A stretch of DNA of 64,000 nucleotides from positions 744,001-808,000 of the forward strand of contig NZ_SDQD01000002.1 of NCBI RefSeq assembly GCF_004153685.1. Direction: 5' to 3'. Below the pieces are notes generated by a model, which had not been told where the DNA came from, did no database searches, and saw only the letters and a list, made by a program, of their open reading frames with translations. The DNA comes from Pollutimonas harenae (GTDB lineage: Bacteria > Pseudomonadota > Gammaproteobacteria > Burkholderiales > Burkholderiaceae_B). The position numbers and the translations under genes are program-made. Position 1 is the stretch's first letter, and each line of letters begins with the position of its first letter. Below, in pieces: positions 10,895 through 19,761 of the stretch.

Positions 10895-11027
10895 GGAGAT
10901 CTCCTGAATAAGATTAGGTGGTGGCACTTAAGGCAAGCGCTCCTTGGCTAGCGTAAGGGATTGCGTCAATCCGGACAAGGCCTTTCTGGGGATGGGATTG
11001 CATCATAAACCCCTGAGGCGGGCCAAA

Positions 11028-11047
11028 GTGTGTGCCCGTGGACACAC
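11028..11047 (-). terminator. Weak hairpin downstream of tctA
   Basis: GTGTGT at 11028-11033 and ACACAC at 11042-11047 form a 6-bp stem with an 8-base loop, 18 bases past the tctA stop on the minus strand, followed only by a short T stretch. The rest of 10895-11064 shows nothing I can assign. Confidence 0.3.
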
Positions 11048-11064
11048 GCCTTGACACACAAAGC

Positions 11065-12570
11065 TCAACCCTCCTCAACAAAGGTTTCTTCTCTTTTTTT
11101 CTTGATTGAGGGCAAGGTCACCAAAACCACCAGCAGTATTGCCACAATCAGTAACGATAGCGACAACGGCCTTGATACGAAGGTGCTGTAATCACCACGG
11201 GCCAGCAGCAGGGCACGGCGGAAATTCTCTTCCATCATGGGTCCCAGGACCAGGCCCAGCAACAGGGGGGCACCCTCGCACTTGAGTTTGGCCCATAGAT
11301 AGCCAACCAGGCCGAATGCCGCTGTCATCCAGATATCGAATACGTTGTAATTCAACGAGTACACGCCGATGGTGCAAAACACCAAAATGGCTGGAAACAG
11401 GATTCGGTAAGGTACTTTCAATAGCTTGACCCACAGTCCGACCAGCGGCAAGTTCAGTACGATCAGCATCAAGTTGCCTATCCACATGGACGCGATCAGG
11501 CCCCAGAATAATTCGGGGTGACTGGTCATGACTTGCGGGCCGGGCTGAATGTTGTGTATGGTCATCGCGCCTATCATCAAGGCGGTGACGGCATTGCCAG
11601 GTATGCCCAAAGTCAGAAGTGGAATGAAGGATGTTTGCGCGGCGGCGTTGTTGGCGGATTCAGGACCTGCAAGACCGGCAGGATGACCCTTGCCGAAACG
11701 CTCCGGGTTCTTCGAGATTTTCTTTTCTAGCGTGTATGAGGCGAACGAAGACAACACAGCCCCGCCACCTGGCAGAATGCCCAGAGCGGACCCGAGCATA
11801 GTGCCGCGTATGCAGGCAGGCGCCGCTTCCTTGAATTCCTGCATATTGGGGTAGAGCCGGCCAACTTTATCGGTCAGGTCTACCCGTTGGTCTCGCAGCT
11901 CAAGATTAGTCATGATTTCGGCAAAGCCAAACACGCCCATGGCCACCACTGCAAAATCAATGCCGTCCTGCAACTCGGGAATACTGAAATCGTAGCGAGC
12001 TACGCCAGAGTTGACATCAGTGCCTATCATGCCCAAGAGCAAGCCTAGCAAAATCATGCATATGGCTTTGGGTAGCGAACCAGACGCCAGAACGACCGCA
12101 CCGATCAGACCCAACACCATCAAGGAAAAGTATTCGGCTGGCCCAAACTTGAAGGCCAGCTCGGCCAGGGGCGGTGCGAAGCCCGCCAGCAGAACGGTGG
12201 CAAAGCAACCCGCGGCAAACGAACCTAGGGCGGCGATGGCCAGGGCGGCGCCTGCTCGACCATTGCGCGCCATCTGGTGCCCATCCAGCACGGTGACCAC
12301 CGCCGAGGTCTCGCCGGGTAGCGCTACAAGAATCGCCGTGGTCGACCCCCCATACTGCGCACCGTAATAGATGCCGGCCAGCATGATCAGGCCAGCAACC
12401 GGCGGGAGCACATAGGTAATAGGAAGCAGCATGGCAATCGTGGGCACGGGGCCGATACCGGGCAGCACACCTATCAGTGTGCCCAGCAAACAGCCCAGCA
12501 GGCAATAGGCCACATTCTCGACTGACAGCGCAACGGAAAACCCCAACATCAGGTTATCGAAAATTTCCAT
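11065..12570 (-). CDS. tctA: Tripartite tricarboxylate transporter, large permease TctA
   Basis: Large membrane subunit of a TctABC-type, ion-driven carboxylate importer. In 501 residues about 11-12 hydrophobic segments are visible. Family motifs include GTLIGVLPGIGPVPTIAMLLP (about 35-55), YYGAQYGGSTTAILVALPGE (about 68-87) and a second inverted-repeat copy, LTLGIPGNAVTALMIGAM. It lies 12 bases after tctB and is last in a minus-strand run of two-component genes, tctB and tctA. The periplasmic binding protein tctC is not adjacent, so the substrate (citrate or another carboxylate) cannot be predicted. Confidence 0.95.
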   Translation of the reverse strand: MEIFDNLMLGFSVALSVENVAYCLLGCLLGTLIGVLPGIGPVPTIAMLLPITYVLPPVAGLIMLAGIYYGAQYGGSTTAILVALPGETSAVVTVLDGHQMARNGRAGAALAIAALGSFAAGCFATVLLAGFAPPLAELAFKFGPAEYFSLMVLGLIGAVVLASGSLPKAICMILLGLLLGMIGTDVNSGVARYDFSIPELQDGIDFAVVAMGVFGFAEIMTNLELRDQRVDLTDKVGRLYPNMQEFKEAAPACIRGTMLGSALGILPGGGAVLSSFASYTLEKKISKNPERFGKGHPAGLAGPESANNAAAQTSFIPLLTLGIPGNAVTALMIGAMTIHNIQPGPQVMTSHPELFWGLIASMWIGNLMLIVLNLPLVGLWVKLLKVPYRILFPAILVFCTIGVYSLNYNVFDIWMTAAFGLVGYLWAKLKCEGAPLLLGLVLGPMMEENFRRALLLARGDYSTFVSRPLSLSLLIVAILLVVLVTLPSIKKKREETFVEEG

Positions 12571-12582
12571 GTTCGTGTTTCC

Positions 12583-13044
12583 TTAGCTGCCTAGAAAGGT
12601 GGGCCATAGCGGGAAGATAAGCCCCAGGCCCTTGATGAAAGCCAGCCAGACGAAAACGACCAGAAACAAGCCATTGGCTGCAGCGACTTTCCAGCTGAAC
12701 ACATGGCTGGCGAAGCTGCTCAGGAAAACCAGTAAAAATACAGATATGTACACGCCCAGGTAGTTCAACAGCACACCGCTCAAGGCCACGCTGCCCAGCA
12801 CGATGATGGCAACATTCCAGTCGAACTTTTCCAGTTCTACATCTTCGGCCTTGGGCCGCATGGCATTCAATGAAACTATTGCGCCCAGCACAGCCAGGCA
12901 GATGCCCAGCCAGAATGGAAAATAGCCTGGTCCCATGCGTGCCGCGGTACCCATTGAGTAATCCGTTGCTTTCAGGGCAAAGCCCGCGCCTATGACAAAA
13001 AACATGACGCCGGACCAGAAGTCCTGTTTATTTCTGATGTTCAT
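12583..13044 (-). CDS. tctB: Tripartite tricarboxylate transporter, small permease TctB
   Basis: Four-helix membrane subunit partnering TctA. The 153 residues contain hydrophobic stretches at about 12-27, 42-58, 77-97 and 100-147. The FWSGVMFFVIGAGFA start and the MGPGYFPFWLG loop (about 37-47) are conserved TctB features. Twelve bases separate it from tctA. It starts 76 bases after the sensor kinase stop. Confidence 0.92.
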   Translation of the reverse strand: MNIRNKQDFWSGVMFFVIGAGFALKATDYSMGTAARMGPGYFPFWLGICLAVLGAIVSLNAMRPKAEDVELEKFDWNVAIIVLGSVALSGVLLNYLGVYISVFLLVFLSSFASHVFSWKVAAANGLFLVVFVWLAFIKGLGLIFPLWPTFLGS

Positions 13045-13098
13045 CGTGGAAGCCTCTCTCCTTGTTCCATAGGAGCCTGGAATGGTAGGCGAGGCTAG

Positions 13099-13115
13099 CG
13101 GCGTTTAGGGCGCCG
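13099..13115 (-). promoter_or_regulatory. Small hairpin in the leader of tctB
   Basis: CGGCG-N7-CGCCG between the kinase stop and the tctB start. It could reduce read-through from the two-component genes or protect the tctBA message; there is no T tract. Low weight. Confidence 0.2.
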
Positions 13116-13120
13116 TTTCA

Positions 13121-14578
13121 TTACCGAATCATTACCGTTTGGTCATGTTCGATATTTTGTTCATCGTGCAGAGGAAATTCGATGCGCGCGCGCAGGCCTG
13201 GCTGTGCATCTTCGAAGCTCAGGATGCCGTTATGGAGCGATACGATGGCACGTACGGATGCCAGCCCAAGCCCTGAACCGGGCACTTCGGGCTCCAGCCG
13301 GAAAAAGCGTGTACCAAGCTGGTCCAGATGCTCAGGGCCAACACCATGGCCGCTATCGGTCACCGTCAGAATTGCCCTGTCTGCCTGTCTTTCTGTTTTG
13401 ATCCGGATGTGCGCATCCGGGCCAGTAAATTTCATGGCATTGTCGACTAAATTGGCCAACACGCCTGCCAGTAAATCGGCGTCGGCCATGACCCAGGTTT
13501 CCTGCTTTACGCCTATCATCGTTTGCGACGTATGTGTCAGGGATGTACCGCGCTCCAGCGCTAAAGGCTCATAGAGTTCGATAACGTCCTGCACGATGGC
13601 CTCCAGCCTTGTCGGACGAAAAGCCTGGCGTCGTACGCCTGACTCGGCCTCGGCAATCAACAACAATTTTTCAGCCACTGTAATCAGATCCATGATTTCA
13701 CCTGAAGCCGCATCGATAGCGGCCGTAAGATCGGCTTGCTTGCGTTCTCCGTGCCGGGCTCTATCCAATCCGGCCAGCACGCGTGCCAGCGGAGTACGAA
13801 TATTGTGAGCAATCGAATCCGACACATTGCGCACGCCACTCATGAGTAATTCAATACGGTCCAGCATGCGGTTGATATCGCCGCGTAATTGCTCGAACTC
13901 ATCTGCCTGTGGTGACACGGGGATGCGTCTGGCCAACTGGCCTGTGCCCACCCGCACGGCGGTGTCTCGAATGGCCGCTACGCGCTGTCCCAGTGCACGC
14001 CGGAAGATGACGGTACCGATCATCACCAGCAACAAGGCCACCAGCATGGCGGCTATGACCGCATTGCCGATAAGCCGTCGGATTTCAGCCATGTCTTGAG
14101 TGTCGCGTCCGACCACCAAGGTACTGCCGTCATTCAGGCGCCGTATGCCCAGCAATGCCTCGACCTCTTTGCCATGCCTGAGCACGTTCAGTTCAATCGG
14201 ACCGCGTGTGTCGTGGGCGAGCTCGGCGGCGGCAAAAAACTCAAGATTTCCTGCCAGTTTTCCTCCTTGTTCGTCCAGCAATAAATACATTTCAGTATCA
14301 ATATCAGTCTGATCGGACAGCAGCTGCATGATTTCGGCGCGCAGGGCGGGGCGGCCATATTGTTCTTGGTGAGCCATCAATCGCTGAGTGGTCAATACTA
14401 CCTGGCGCTGGAATTGCGTCTGCAGGACATCGGTGATTTTCCCGTAGGCGAAAATCAGCAAGAAAGTGGTGGTGCAAACCGCCAGCAGGCTGTAATTGAA
14501 GGTCAGGCGAAAGGCGACCGAGTCCCAGAGCCTGCGCCAGGCATGGGTAACCCGCCCAGCACGTGTGCGCTGTGCCAT
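13121..14578 (-). CDS. Sensor histidine kinase beside tctBA
   Basis: Membrane sensor kinase of 485 residues. Transmembrane helices lie at about 21-45 and 170-193, with a periplasmic sensor region between. A HAMP linker (about 195-248) precedes the dimerisation domain with phospho-acceptor His in DSIAHNIRTPLARV (about 260). The ATPase domain has N box NLVDNAMKF and G boxes DSGHGVG and GSGLGLASV. The start lies 1 base past the regulator stop. Its place directly before tctBA resembles the TctD-TctE arrangement, so it may sense an extracellular carboxylate; that is inference from context. Confidence 0.92.
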   Translation of the reverse strand: MAQRTRAGRVTHAWRRLWDSVAFRLTFNYSLLAVCTTTFLLIFAYGKITDVLQTQFQRQVVLTTQRLMAHQEQYGRPALRAEIMQLLSDQTDIDTEMYLLLDEQGGKLAGNLEFFAAAELAHDTRGPIELNVLRHGKEVEALLGIRRLNDGSTLVVGRDTQDMAEIRRLIGNAVIAAMLVALLLVMIGTVIFRRALGQRVAAIRDTAVRVGTGQLARRIPVSPQADEFEQLRGDINRMLDRIELLMSGVRNVSDSIAHNIRTPLARVLAGLDRARHGERKQADLTAAIDAASGEIMDLITVAEKLLLIAEAESGVRRQAFRPTRLEAIVQDVIELYEPLALERGTSLTHTSQTMIGVKQETWVMADADLLAGVLANLVDNAMKFTGPDAHIRIKTERQADRAILTVTDSGHGVGPEHLDQLGTRFFRLEPEVPGSGLGLASVRAIVSLHNGILSFEDAQPGLRARIEFPLHDEQNIEHDQTVMIR

Positions 14579-14579
14579 C

Positions 14580-15287
14580 TCAGGATGTTTCGTCGCGAGT
14601 TGGCTGGCTGGTCAACATATAACCCACGCCTCTGACCGTACGGATCAGGGGAGGCCCCTGATTGTCTCCATCGATCTTCTGGCGTAGGCGGCTGACGGCT
14701 GCATCGATGACATTGGTTTGCGGATTGAACTGGTAACCCCATACCGCGCCCAGCAGCATGGCTCGGGTGAGTGTCTGATCAGGGTGCATCATCATATAGG
14801 ACAGGAGTCGAGTCTCACGGGGTTGCAAAGCCAGGGGCTTGCCTGCCCGGGTCGCCCTGGACGAGGACAAATCCAGGCGCAGGTCGGCAACCGTCAGTAT
14901 GCGATCGCTGGCGTTGCTGCGGGAACGGCGCACCAATGCTTCGACACGTGTCATCAACTCGACCAGCGCAAAAGGCTTGGTGAGGTAGTCATCTCCACCC
15001 GACTTCAGGCCGCGTACGCGCTCATCCAGCGCAGTCAGTGCACTCAGAACGATGACAGGCGTCTTGATGCCAACCCCACGCATAGTGGTCAATATGGACA
15101 AGCCGTCGATCTGATTGGGCAGCATACGGTCCAGGACGATGATATCCCACGGCTCGGCGGTGGCACGCTGCAGGCCGTCAACGCCGTCGTGACAAACTAC
15201 GGGCCAGTGACCAAGTTCGCGAAATCCGTCGGCAATGTAGCGCGCATTGTCGCGGTCGTCTTCAATAATGAGGCAATTCCATATCAC
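14580..15287 (-). CDS. OmpR/PhoB-family response regulator
   Basis: 235-residue regulator. The receiver domain (1-120) has acidic pair Glu9-Asp10-Asp11, phospho-acceptor Asp53 in IIVLDRMLP, and the conserved Lys in YLTKPF. The winged-helix domain (about 130-228) contains LQPRETRLLSYMM and RQKIDGDNQGPPLIRTVRGV. It is translated just ahead of the sensor kinase (1 base apart). Likely target: the downstream tctBA genes or a tctC elsewhere. The tandem order regulator-kinase-tctB-tctA suggests one transcription unit. Confidence 0.93.
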   Translation of the reverse strand: MIWNCLIIEDDRDNARYIADGFRELGHWPVVCHDGVDGLQRATAEPWDIIVLDRMLPNQIDGLSILTTMRGVGIKTPVIVLSALTALDERVRGLKSGGDDYLTKPFALVELMTRVEALVRRSRSNASDRILTVADLRLDLSSSRATRAGKPLALQPRETRLLSYMMMHPDQTLTRAMLLGAVWGYQFNPQTNVIDAAVSRLRQKIDGDNQGPPLIRTVRGVGYMLTSQPTRDETS

Positions 15288-15308
15288 CTGTGCAGTTTCC
15301 TTGAATAC

Positions 15309-16205
15309 TTAGTCTGTCAGTACGGCAGCATCTTGGGGCCAGTCACGTTCGCGTGAATACAGCTTGAGCATCTGCTCAGCCTGTATCCCAAAAGGTGCCA
15401 GTAGGGCTTTCATTTCAGCCGCACTTTGGCGTAGTGTGCTCATGCTGGGCAAGGGGCCTTTCGTAGCGATGATGACGCGATTGCTTGTTATGGCAGAATT
15501 TTCCGGACGCAGGTTGAAGAAGTCACCAAATACAGCAGCATAAGTCGCTGATTCGCGTTCGTACAAGGTGCTGATGGTAAATGAATTGGCTACAAGCACG
15601 CCGCCTGGCGCGAGAATGGCGTGTACATGCTCAAAAAACTCCCGAGTGAGCAGATGGGCTGGAATGTAATCAACGTCGAAGGCGTCGAGCATGATCATGT
15701 CGTAGCGTCTGCCGTGCTTGCGCGCCCGTTCCACATAGCTGCGACCATCCTCAATATACAGGCGTTGTCTGGAACCCTGTCGATAGCCGAAAAACTGCTC
15801 GGCCACACGGGCTACTGCCGGGTCGATTTCGACGCTGTCTATGATGGCATCTGGCAGCATTTTGGCCAGGGCCAGTGGCAGGGTTGCACCGCCCAGTCCA
15901 ATAACCAGTACGTTTTTGGTATTGGGCTTTACAAGCACCGCGCTGGCCATCATGCGGGTGTAGGCAAAGACCATTTTGTCGGGATCGCTTAGGTCAACGC
16001 AGGTGTGCCGCCCGTTGTCTTCGATAGTGTGGAAATTCATGCAGCGCTGCCCGGCTTCCTCAAGAACCACTACCGGCGCAAACTCGGATGGCTCGGTATG
16101 TATGAGCCGCGTTTCGGTTTCTGTTGCCAGGCAGTAAACCAGCACGGCTGCAGCGGCAGCCGTAATACAGGCAGCCAGAGCAAGCCGGAAGGAGCTGCTT
16201 TTCAT
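15309..16205 (-). CDS. Spermidine-synthase-like methyltransferase-fold protein with N-terminal anchor
   Basis: Resembles spermidine synthase (SpeE) in the SAM/dcSAM-binding core: VLVIGLGGATLPLALAKML (about 97-115), DSVEIDPAVARVAEQFFGY, EDGRSYVE and MIMLDAFDVDYIPAHLLT. A hydrophobic N-terminus (about 7-27) suggests a membrane anchor or uncleaved signal. The start at 16205 is a judgement; an upstream GTG at 16244 would add 13 residues. Many SpeE-like proteins of this kind lack known polyamine activity, so the substrate is open. It lies 21 bases before the response regulator gene on the same strand and may be its first operon partner. Confidence 0.75.
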   Translation of the reverse strand: MKSSSFRLALAACITAAAAAVLVYCLATETETRLIHTEPSEFAPVVVLEEAGQRCMNFHTIEDNGRHTCVDLSDPDKMVFAYTRMMASAVLVKPNTKNVLVIGLGGATLPLALAKMLPDAIIDSVEIDPAVARVAEQFFGYRQGSRQRLYIEDGRSYVERARKHGRRYDMIMLDAFDVDYIPAHLLTREFFEHVHAILAPGGVLVANSFTISTLYERESATYAAVFGDFFNLRPENSAITSNRVIIATKGPLPSMSTLRQSAAEMKALLAPFGIQAEQMLKLYSRERDWPQDAAVLTD

Positions 16206-16446
16206 TATCGGGCGAATCTTCAACATAGCTTGGGCATTATCCACTATGTTGTGCCAGCTTTGAGCTTAGTGTGCTGATCAAGCTTTCAGAAGCAGCACTG
16301 CGGCAATAAAAATTTCAACGGCGGTGTGAATGTAATCTGTTATTATTTTCTAACATTTGGAAAATTAAAAATAGATTTATCCAGTGCTTTATGCCCACAT
16401 GATGATTGGGTGTTTTTCGTCGGCGCTGCAGTCCAGGAGACCATTC

Positions 16447-18618
16447 GTGCCCCAGAAATTTCCGGCTTTGCTAACGGCTGTATTAGCCGTAATGGGTTTA
16501 GCCTCGTGCGACAGTAATACCGATGTGGCGTCAAACGAACAAGCCAGCAATTTTCCCAACATTCTTTTTGTCATTATGGACGATGTGGGCATAGATCAGA
16601 TGGCATCCTTCGGCTACGGCGGAAAGATTCAGCCGAAAATGCCTAATATCGACACCATCGCCCAGGCAGGGGTGCGCTTTCGCAATACCTGGTCCATGCC
16701 CGAGTGTTCACCTGGCCGCGCGGCTTTTTTCCTTGGGCAATATCCAACCCGCACTAATATCCGCCAAGCCATAGGCCAGAACGATCTGGCCAACTCGCAG
16801 ATATCGCCGTACACCATGACCGCGCCCAAGCTGCTCAAGCAGGCGGGCTATGAAAGTGCCATGTTCGGAAAATTCCATTTGGCCGGCCCTGAAAACAATC
16901 AGGCGGGCAATCTTACGCCCCGCACTTTGGGCTGGGATTATTTCTACGGCTGGATCGGTGGTCTACCGGCGTCAGTCGACACTACGGCGGGCGGCGTTGC
17001 GCCCGCAAATACCTATAGCTGCGGTTTTGTACCTGCCAAACCCAATTTGGGCGGCGCCAATGCTGGTGCCTGCTACCAGGCCGACAACAGTTGCAAGCAA
17101 ATAAGCCATAGCTTGCCGCAACAAGATTCCGCAGGCATGCAGTGCCTGGACTCCGGCGGTATTTTTGTCCGCAACGAAGTATGCGGCGTGCCCCCGGCTT
17201 CACTCGATTTCACGCGCCAGAATGGCTATTACGTATCGCCACTGGTCATTATCGATGGGGACACCATGGAAGAAGTGCCGCTGACAGATCCGAGGTCGCG
17301 CGGCTATCGCACTCGCATTGAAACCCAGGCCGCCATAGACTGGATCAAATCGCGTCCTGCCGACAAGCCCTGGATGGCCACCGTCAGCTACAGTGCCGCT
17401 CACACTCCCTGGCAGCAACCTCCCGGGAGCCTCGTAAGCGGTTATGAAGGGCCTGCAGCCAGCGGTGTAGACTGCAAGGGCAGTGTTGCCGGCCGCCTGA
17501 TACAAGACAAAATGACCGAAGCCATGGACACCGAGTTTGGCCGGCTCCTGGTCGACACCGGTCTGGCGGAGCGCAATGCCGATGGCAAGCTGGTTTATAA
17601 CCCTGCCGCATCCAACACCATTATTGTCATTGCCGGCGATAACGGCTCTTTGGGCTCGGCGGTCAAATATCCCTTCCAGCTCAGTCAAGCCAAAGGCACT
17701 GCTTACCAGACGGGTGTCTGGGTTCCATTAATCGTTGCAGGCCCGCAGGTTGCACAGCCAGATCGCGAAGTTGACCATATGCTCAACACGGTTGATGTGT
17801 TCCAGCTGTTTGGCGAACTGGCCGATATTGACGTTCAACAAACCGTACCCTATACCATTGATTCAACGGGCGTATTGCCTTATTTGTCCAATCCGGATCA
17901 AGCCAGTCTGCGTACCGTCAATTTTACTTTGGGTGGGGTCAACATTCAGAAAAATGGCGCACGTAATGGCCCTTGTGTCATCTCTGGCAGTTGCTCGCAA
18001 ATACCCGTCACGAAGAGCGTGTGCGAAGACAACCAGGGCATATGGTGGGGCTCTGGTTATAGCGATGCGTCGGTGGTCGACAATGGTGGCGCGGGCTACT
18101 TGATGTGCGGTGAAGTGAACCAGGCTCTATACAAAGATAATCAGCCGCTTATCAATATTTTGCCTGAAACCTCGATGGCCATACGCAACGACGACTACAA
18201 ACTGGTCAGAAACATCACCCAAACCTACGAACCGGCCACCGACAGTTTCGGGCTGTCAACCACCGAAGAGCTCTACCAAATAGATCAGGCTGTTCCCAAA
18301 CCCTTGCTGGACACAACAGACCGTAATCTGCTGCTGTCTCCAACGCCTCAAACTCAGGCCATCTACGATGATTTGCGCGCCAAGCTGGAGCGCATGCTGG
18401 CTTCCAATCCCGATTGCCCAGGTGACGGCAATATGGACGGTGTGGTCGATGCCAAGGACTTGGCAGAGTGGCGGCGTATTGCACATGACTGGGGGCAATC
18501 CAGCGTTTACGATTTCATGATCAATGGCTTCTATGACGGCCTGACCAACAACCTCGACGAAACCGTCATCCAAAACAATTTGGGTAAAACCTGCGAAAAA
18601 TCCTATGCGCTTCATTAA
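16447..18618 (+). CDS. Lipoprotein sulfatase with C-terminal dockerin-like domain (1)
   Basis: Type I sulfatase of 723 residues that hydrolyses a sulfate ester. GTG at 16447 is chosen because AGGAG lies seven bases upstream and the protein then begins with a lipoprotein signal (lipobox GLAS-C21). Metal-binding Asp45-Asp46 and the formylglycine site Cys87 (CSPGR, a CxPxR motif) are present; later IAGDNGS carries further metal ligands. Two Cys-rich insertions occur between about 200 and 570. Residues 657-723 form a dockerin-like domain: the first Ca loop (D-G-N-M-D-G-V-V-D-A-K-D) is perfect, the second degenerate. It overlaps the FGE gene by 14 bases. Natural substrate unknown. Confidence 0.9.
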   Translation: MPQKFPALLTAVLAVMGLASCDSNTDVASNEQASNFPNILFVIMDDVGIDQMASFGYGGKIQPKMPNIDTIAQAGVRFRNTWSMPECSPGRAAFFLGQYPTRTNIRQAIGQNDLANSQISPYTMTAPKLLKQAGYESAMFGKFHLAGPENNQAGNLTPRTLGWDYFYGWIGGLPASVDTTAGGVAPANTYSCGFVPAKPNLGGANAGACYQADNSCKQISHSLPQQDSAGMQCLDSGGIFVRNEVCGVPPASLDFTRQNGYYVSPLVIIDGDTMEEVPLTDPRSRGYRTRIETQAAIDWIKSRPADKPWMATVSYSAAHTPWQQPPGSLVSGYEGPAASGVDCKGSVAGRLIQDKMTEAMDTEFGRLLVDTGLAERNADGKLVYNPAASNTIIVIAGDNGSLGSAVKYPFQLSQAKGTAYQTGVWVPLIVAGPQVAQPDREVDHMLNTVDVFQLFGELADIDVQQTVPYTIDSTGVLPYLSNPDQASLRTVNFTLGGVNIQKNGARNGPCVISGSCSQIPVTKSVCEDNQGIWWGSGYSDASVVDNGGAGYLMCGEVNQALYKDNQPLINILPETSMAIRNDDYKLVRNITQTYEPATDSFGLSTTEELYQIDQAVPKPLLDTTDRNLLLSPTPQTQAIYDDLRAKLERMLASNPDCPGDGNMDGVVDAKDLAEWRRIAHDWGQSSVYDFMINGFYDGLTNNLDETVIQNNLGKTCEKSYALH

Positions 18619-19738
18619 GTTGTCGCGCCGCTCCATATTCATGGCAGGAGGGGCGATCCTGGGGCTGGCCGCTGCAGGCGGTGCGGCGGCATGGTTGGCC
18701 TGGCCATCGCAGCAACCGAGTACCGAACCCGTTGTGATTCTGGGTGATGGTGTGAACACGCCGCAAGATATGGCCTGGGTTCCGGGTGGTGTATTCCTGA
18801 TGGGTAGCGACAGCAAGCTGGCCCAAGCCAACGAGCGTCCCACGCACCGGGTCAAGGTCCATGGTTTCTGGATGGACATTACCCACGTGACTAATGACCA
18901 GTTTGCGGCATTTGTGAAAGAAACTGGCTATGTCACCACTGCCGAGCAAAAGCCAGACTGGGAAACCATTCGCGTGCAACTGCCTCCCGGTGTCCCCAAA
19001 CCTCCTGATAATGTCCTGCGTCCTGGTGCCATGGTCTTTGTAGGTACTAACGCTCAAGTCAATTTAAATGATTATTCACAGTGGTGGCGCTATGTGCCAG
19101 GTGCTGATTGGCGTCACCCGCAAGGGCCGGGCAGCTCCATCGAAGGCAAGGGCGATCACCCTGTGGTGCAAGTCAGCTACGCAGATGCTCAGCGTTATGC
19201 AAAATGGGCAGACAAGCGTTTGCCTACCGAGGCTGAATGGGAGTTTGCTGCGCGTGGTGGCCTGGAGCAGGCTACCTATGTATGGGGCGACGAGCTCATG
19301 CCCAATGGCGAAATGCAGGCCAATTACTGGGATACCGCCGAACGGCCGTTTCCTGTGGTCAGTCCCAAGGCGGGTGGCGCAGCCAATACCATGCCGGCGG
19401 GTACTTTTCCGCCCAATGGCTATGGGCTGCACGACATGACAGGGAATGCCTGGCAATGGGTGTCTGATTGGTATCGCTTTGATTATTTTGCCCTGCAGGC
19501 GGCTCATGCCGATAAAACGCCCATAGACAATCCTCAGGGGCCAAGCGAGTCTTTTGATCCAAACGAACCGGGTGTGCCGGCCAATGCGCCCAAGCGGGTC
19601 ATACGCGGCGGATCGTTTCTGTGCAATGAATCGTATTGCCTATCGTACAGGCCCAGCGCCAGACGCAGTTCCGACCCCTACAGTCCCATGTCGCATCTGG
19701 GCTTCAGGCTGGTTAGGGATGCCCCCGCACCAGCCTAG
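18605..19738 (+). CDS. Formylglycine-generating enzyme (SUMF1/FGE family) with Tat-like N-terminal signal
   Basis: Converts the sulfatase active-site Cys to formylglycine using O2; characterised FGEs use Cu(I). In 377 residues the FGE-sulfatase domain spans about 57-370: MAWVPGGVFLMGS, KRLPTEAEWEFAARGG, GYGLHDMTGNAWQWVSDWY and RVIRGGSFL. The two active-site cysteines are kept (Cys340 and Cys345 in LCNESYCLSYR), so it is probably catalytic and not a structural relative. The N-terminus has SRRSIFM followed by a hydrophobic stretch (about 13-36), like a Tat signal or anchor. It overlaps sulfatase 1 and converges on sulfatase 2 (23 bases), so it likely serves both. Confidence 0.92.
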   Translation: MRFIKLSRRSIFMAGGAILGLAAAGGAAAWLAWPSQQPSTEPVVILGDGVNTPQDMAWVPGGVFLMGSDSKLAQANERPTHRVKVHGFWMDITHVTNDQFAAFVKETGYVTTAEQKPDWETIRVQLPPGVPKPPDNVLRPGAMVFVGTNAQVNLNDYSQWWRYVPGADWRHPQGPGSSIEGKGDHPVVQVSYADAQRYAKWADKRLPTEAEWEFAARGGLEQATYVWGDELMPNGEMQANYWDTAERPFPVVSPKAGGAANTMPAGTFPPNGYGLHDMTGNAWQWVSDWYRFDYFALQAAHADKTPIDNPQGPSESFDPNEPGVPANAPKRVIRGGSFLCNESYCLSYRPSARRSSDPYSPMSHLGFRLVRDAPAPA

Positions 19739-19761
19739 CAAGGGCAGGGGCGGAGTGGGTG

